Shown: positions 60,180 to 64,000 of the stretch, piece by piece | How positions within the stretch are numbered: position 1 is the first letter of the stretch | Layout: every line of letters starts with the position of its first letter | Assembly (NCBI GenBank): GCA_905250025.1 | Contig: CAJNOJ010000001.1 | Location: forward strand, 1,178,001 to 1,242,000 | DNA: 64,000 bases | Source of the DNA: Adineta ricciae | Lineage: Eukaryota; Rotifera; Eurotatoria; Adinetida; Adinetidae | Direction of reading: 5' to 3' | Notes under the pieces: generated by a model | Told to the model about the DNA's origin: nothing | The model's input: the letters and a program-made list of their open reading frames with translations, nothing else | Databases searched by the model: none | Made by a program: the position numbers and the translations under genes

Positions 60180-63100
60180 TCACAAACGAGTAACACTTTC
60201 ATCAGGATCATCATCTTGATGTTCCAGCGTGTTTTGTGATCGCTTTTTAAATAGAACACGTACATCCGGACGTGAAGATTGTTCTTCCGGTTTTGTTGTT
60301 GTTGCATATTCACCCATAGACTCAGGTGATTTCTGATATGTACCACTTATATCTTCACCTGTTATGGGAAGATTGTGAAGATGAGGATCATTGCCATGTT
60401 TGGATCCTACATTGAGTGTCTTCGCTTCATCCGTGGCGGACGAATGACGCCATGGATGGTTGCGTTCTGCAGCTGTTGCACCAGTGCCTGCACAATGAAT
60501 AGAAAATCTTTTTTTTTCCTTCTTCTCAGACTACAGTCTACCTTCATTTTCTGAGTGCACCGAGGTCGAGGGTGGTGTTTGATTTGATTTCTTCGACAAG
60601 GATTTAGTACGATGTTTCGATGAACCAGGTGAGTTTTCTCGTGTTGTTGATATTGACTGTGATCGAGATTCGTGCTGTCGAGGCGTAGTTGTAGCTGGAT
60701 GAGGATCAATTGCTGGTAATCGATTGGCATTATGAATAATCTTACTGATGGTTTTTGGGCCGCGCAAATGTTCTCGATCGAGTGGTGATGGCAGATATCG
60801 ATGATCACGATGATGGTACGATTTTTCAAAACGATTATGTGTTCCATCATCTGAACTCGCAGTTTCATCTTGATTCCGATGATGAATAGCAGCCTAAAAA
60901 GAAAACACACTTCTGTATCTGTCTAGCCCCCTATCGAATCATCTAAGTTTCTATGTATATTTAAGCATTAGTATGGACAGTAATGATAAACGGCTTGTTC
61001 TAGGCATCATGTCTTCTTTTGCTTTTCCTTTACCCTTGGTCTGGCATTAAATAGATTCGAATCCAGAAAATGATGCATCTGGACATCATCATGATGATGA
61101 TCACCACCACGGTTTTCAAAAAACATTAAATCCGGAACGGTATTTTCAGGTAGACTACAATAAAGCAAACCCGATCACATAAAAATATCTACTAACTAAC
61201 TAGCTAGACAAACTTTGCCGCAATCAATTCTGAGATGTTTTCAAATCGTCGGTCCGATTTTAAATTATTTCCTGATCCGGGCTCATCAGCAGTGCTTGTT
61301 GTTGCCGCTGCGGCTGGTACAAGTCCGCGAGACGCGTCGTGAACTCGCATTGCAGATTGAGTATTGATCTTTTTAAATGTCTGTAACAATTTAATATCCA
61401 TCCTGATTTCCGGAGTGTCACGTAACAACCATCGCTTGAAATAAATTCGATCGAAATTTCGAATTCTAAATGACAATCAAAAGATCAAGTAGAAAAGATT
61501 ATCTCATCCAGTCCTACCGGTCACGTAATGAATTGCTACCACCGCTACCAGAGATTTCTTCGAGACAAGTCATAACATGATCCATCATCTTTAAAGTAAA
61601 CCGATAACCTTCTAGGAACAAACGTAGGAAAAACACAGCGTTACTCGATTTGTTAATTTTGCCGACATTGTCGGTTCTTCAATTTGCTTTCGTCGAACGT
61701 TCAATAATTTCACCAATGGGCCAATGGTAATACCCTACGGAAAACAGTTATTGTGACTTCCAATAAGAATAGCCATTTCTCTTACTTGTATAAAAACTGT
61801 GAAGAACACGACAGCGATTGTTGCCGTGACAAATTCTTTCTTTCGTTCGATTTTTGTTTCATCTAGAACCAATGCTAATGCAAATGCGATAGCACCGCGT
61901 AAACCACCATAGGACATAATTAACATATCAATTCGTGTTAACTCAAGTAAACGCCAACAATTGGCAATATTAGTAAAGATAGCGATACCTAAAATTTACA
62001 AGTCAGCGTGTCGTTCTGTTTTTCATTCTCGCTTGATAACATACCAATAACTCGATAGACTAGACACAGAAGAATAGTCATAAGAACGAAACCTGTGTTC
62101 CATGAATGGTTATCACTGACAGTTGATAAACCCATGAACATAAAAATAATCGTTTCCATGATGCTCGATAACATTTTCAAAACGTATTCCGTTGTAGCGT
62201 CGGATTTCTTTGAGATATTGAATGACACATACTGCTTCATAACCATACCACAAAACGTAATACTAAATACGAAAGTTTCTCGTTCTAAACATCGATAAGC
62301 GCATCTACTTACGCTAAGATACCTGATACCGAAAACATTTCTGATGTGAGATAAGCTAAATAAGCATAAACGAGGATAATCAATGGTTCTAACACAGGCG
62401 TATGTTCAGTGAATTTTGTCGTAAAACATGCAATCACTCCAAATATGATACCGATTAAGACGCCTCCAAGTGCAACGACAAAAAATGATAAACAACCCAA
62501 AACAACATCCATGACAATGATATTCGCTTGGCCAATTTTAGCGAAAGATTCGAACATACGGTAGAGCACAACTGACACTGCATCGTTGAGCAAAGATTCT
62601 CCAAACACGACAATGTAGAGCATATCATTAACATGAATTTCTGTGAAAGTTGCCAAGACAGCAACAGGATCGACGGCTGAGATAAGCGCAGCAAAAACAA
62701 GACAAGGTAACATATCGAATTGAGTACCGCCATAAATAGGTGTAAATTGAAATCCCCATAAAGTTAGACCGATACAAATTGTATTGAACAATGTATTGAC
62801 AATAGCAAGTAGGAGAATTGTGCCAAGATTGTCGAAGAATGGTCGATTTGGCATAAAATAACCCGCTTCGAGAATGATTGGCTACAGAAAAAAAGCCGGA
62901 CAGTTACTGTGTTGTGGTACGCTCAACAATTGTCGCGAGAACGAATCGATCATATCTTTATTAGTTCCTCTTTTCTGTTTCTTTTGGAGATATCATTTCG
63001 AAAAAAACAAATGCTGATATATATACATATATAAGTGCAATTCTCTTACGTAATAATATGTCCTTTAACTCACCGGTAGAAGAAACAAGAAGAACGTTTC

Positions 63101-63480
63101 ACTATTGAGTACATAGGCTTTCTGTTCAGCTAAATGAGTAACGTAAAGAAGAGCACCAACGATAAGACCCAGAATGATCAGAAGACAACTTTCAGGAAAT
63201 TTTTCAGTTAAACGATGCGATAGATGAAAGCCTAAAACGTACGCAAATGCGTTCAATGGAAGAGAAATTGTCTCCACTGACCAACTTTAGCTAATGATCC
63301 GAGTAGAATCCATAATGTAATCGCATACACATTCGATACATGATCAAAGTTGAATTCAGCGACATGGAAACGTAGTGGTTTGCTTTGTAAATGTTCGTAC
63401 GTTTGCTCTTTGCAGTAATACTTATGAATGATCAAGCCAAAGATGATAATAAAGACGATGCTATATTTGCTTCGAAGCAT
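60180..63480 (-). CDS. SLC9A: Na+/H+ exchanger, SLC9A/NHE family
   Basis: About ten exons. The start MLRSKYSIVFIIIFGLIIHK is a signal-like hydrophobic segment. The transporter core reads ITLWILLGSLAKVG joined (G|GC) to FHLSHRLTEKFPESCLLIIL, then GYFMPNRPFFDNLGTILLLA, DPVAVLATFTEIHVNDMLYI and FGESLLNDAVSVVLYRMFES with the Na+/H+ exchange Asp residues. Later come MLIMSYGGLRGAIAFALALV and FFTVFIQGITIGPLVKLL. The cytoplasmic tail is long, polar and Ser/Thr/His-rich, ending DPDESVTRL. NHEs exchange sodium for protons and set cell pH and volume. The set of motifs fits plasma-membrane NHE1-5 types; the isoform cannot be decided by eye. Splice joins in the tail near 60900-61200 are uncertain. Confidence 0.9.
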
Positions 63481-64000
63481 TTGGACGGAACATACAGAAA
63501 ATCTATTGCATAGTTTATGAAATACGGAATATAAAAATATAAACCTATAAAGCAAGATAAATGAGAACTGATTGATTCACAAACGTCTTTAAGAAGGAAC
63601 TTTATAGGTTATTTTGATATAAAAGAAGAGAAATGAATAACGAAAGAAAAGGAATGTTGATGATAAAGATCATAAATGACTTTTCTTCAACAAAGGTATG
63701 CATACGAACGATTGCCTTTTTCGCCCAAGACGATATGTAATGATAATGATAATAATAGATTTCGTTTTTATTTTGCCCTTTTCCTCTTTTCTCCATCACA
63801 AGGATCATAAAAGCAAGTCGAAGTGTAGATAAAAATCATTGACGTTTTCTCGCCGTTTGTGAAAGACACCATCGCATGAGATTCTGTGTTCGATGGAATA
63901 ATGCTATTCAGTACATGAGCAAGCACGTTGTTTTTGCGTCTTCGATTTGCACATTATCAAGTACAAGATGAAAAAGAATGAAAGAACGGACAATACGTTA
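63481..64000. other. SLC9A upstream region
   Basis: 520 bp of AT-rich 5' flank running to the window edge. No gene is recognised. Confidence 0.4.

Overview
The window is animal nuclear DNA from a compact, AT-rich genome: about 30 protein genes in 64 kb. Most genes are split by very short GT-AG introns of about 45-65 bp, and 3' flanks carry AATAAA signals. The gene set is metazoan (PKNOX homeobox, LIMA1/EPLIN-type LIM protein, Ras, Ku80, FAF1, MUL1, opsin, SHARPIN-like proteins). Alongside it sits a fungal/bacterial-type cytosine deaminase. Splice-acceptor-like sequences directly abut several start codons in tightly spaced same-strand genes. Tiny introns, candidate trans-spliced operons and a non-metazoan gene together suggest a bdelloid rotifer (Adineta/Rotaria-like). 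This is inference, not proof. No rRNA, tRNA, CRISPR array or intact transposon was recognised.

Layout. 1-3.3 kb: a minus-strand run of four closely packed genes (small acidic protein, SHARPIN-like A, TSEN54, FAAH-like amidase cut by the window edge). A second SHARPIN-like gene diverges from it on plus (3.5-4.6 kb). 4.7-13.3 kb: an intronless opsin, RNASEK, a membrane-anchored NHL-repeat protein, a P/Q-rich protein and an intronless PEMT-like methyltransferase. 13.3-15.4 kb is mostly empty. 15.4-31.8 kb: a plus-strand block of LIMA1-like, WDR46/UTP7, MUL1, an M17 aminopeptidase, Ras, TMEM230, a 52-aa Cys-rich protein and a LAMTOR1-like protein. 32-33.1 kb holds possible degenerate coding sequence. 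33.4-36.1 kb: FAF1. 36.3-47.5 kb, minus: a Cys-rich protein, a secreted glycoprotein, Ku80, an SLC20 phosphate transporter and an unknown Ser/Asn-rich protein. 47.5-51.2 kb is a gene-poor gap. 51.2-63.5 kb: ERI1-like exonuclease, PKNOX, RECQL helicase (plus), then cytosine deaminase and an SLC9 Na+/H+ exchanger (minus).

Functional themes. Several genes concern ubiquitin (two SHARPIN-like, MUL1, FAF1), RNA processing (TSEN54, WDR46, ERI1, RNASEK) and DNA repair (Ku80, RECQL). The observations most worth following are the candidate polycistronic run at 1-3.3 kb, the pair of SHARPIN-type proteins without NZF or RBR domains, and the cytosine deaminase as a likely horizontal acquisition.
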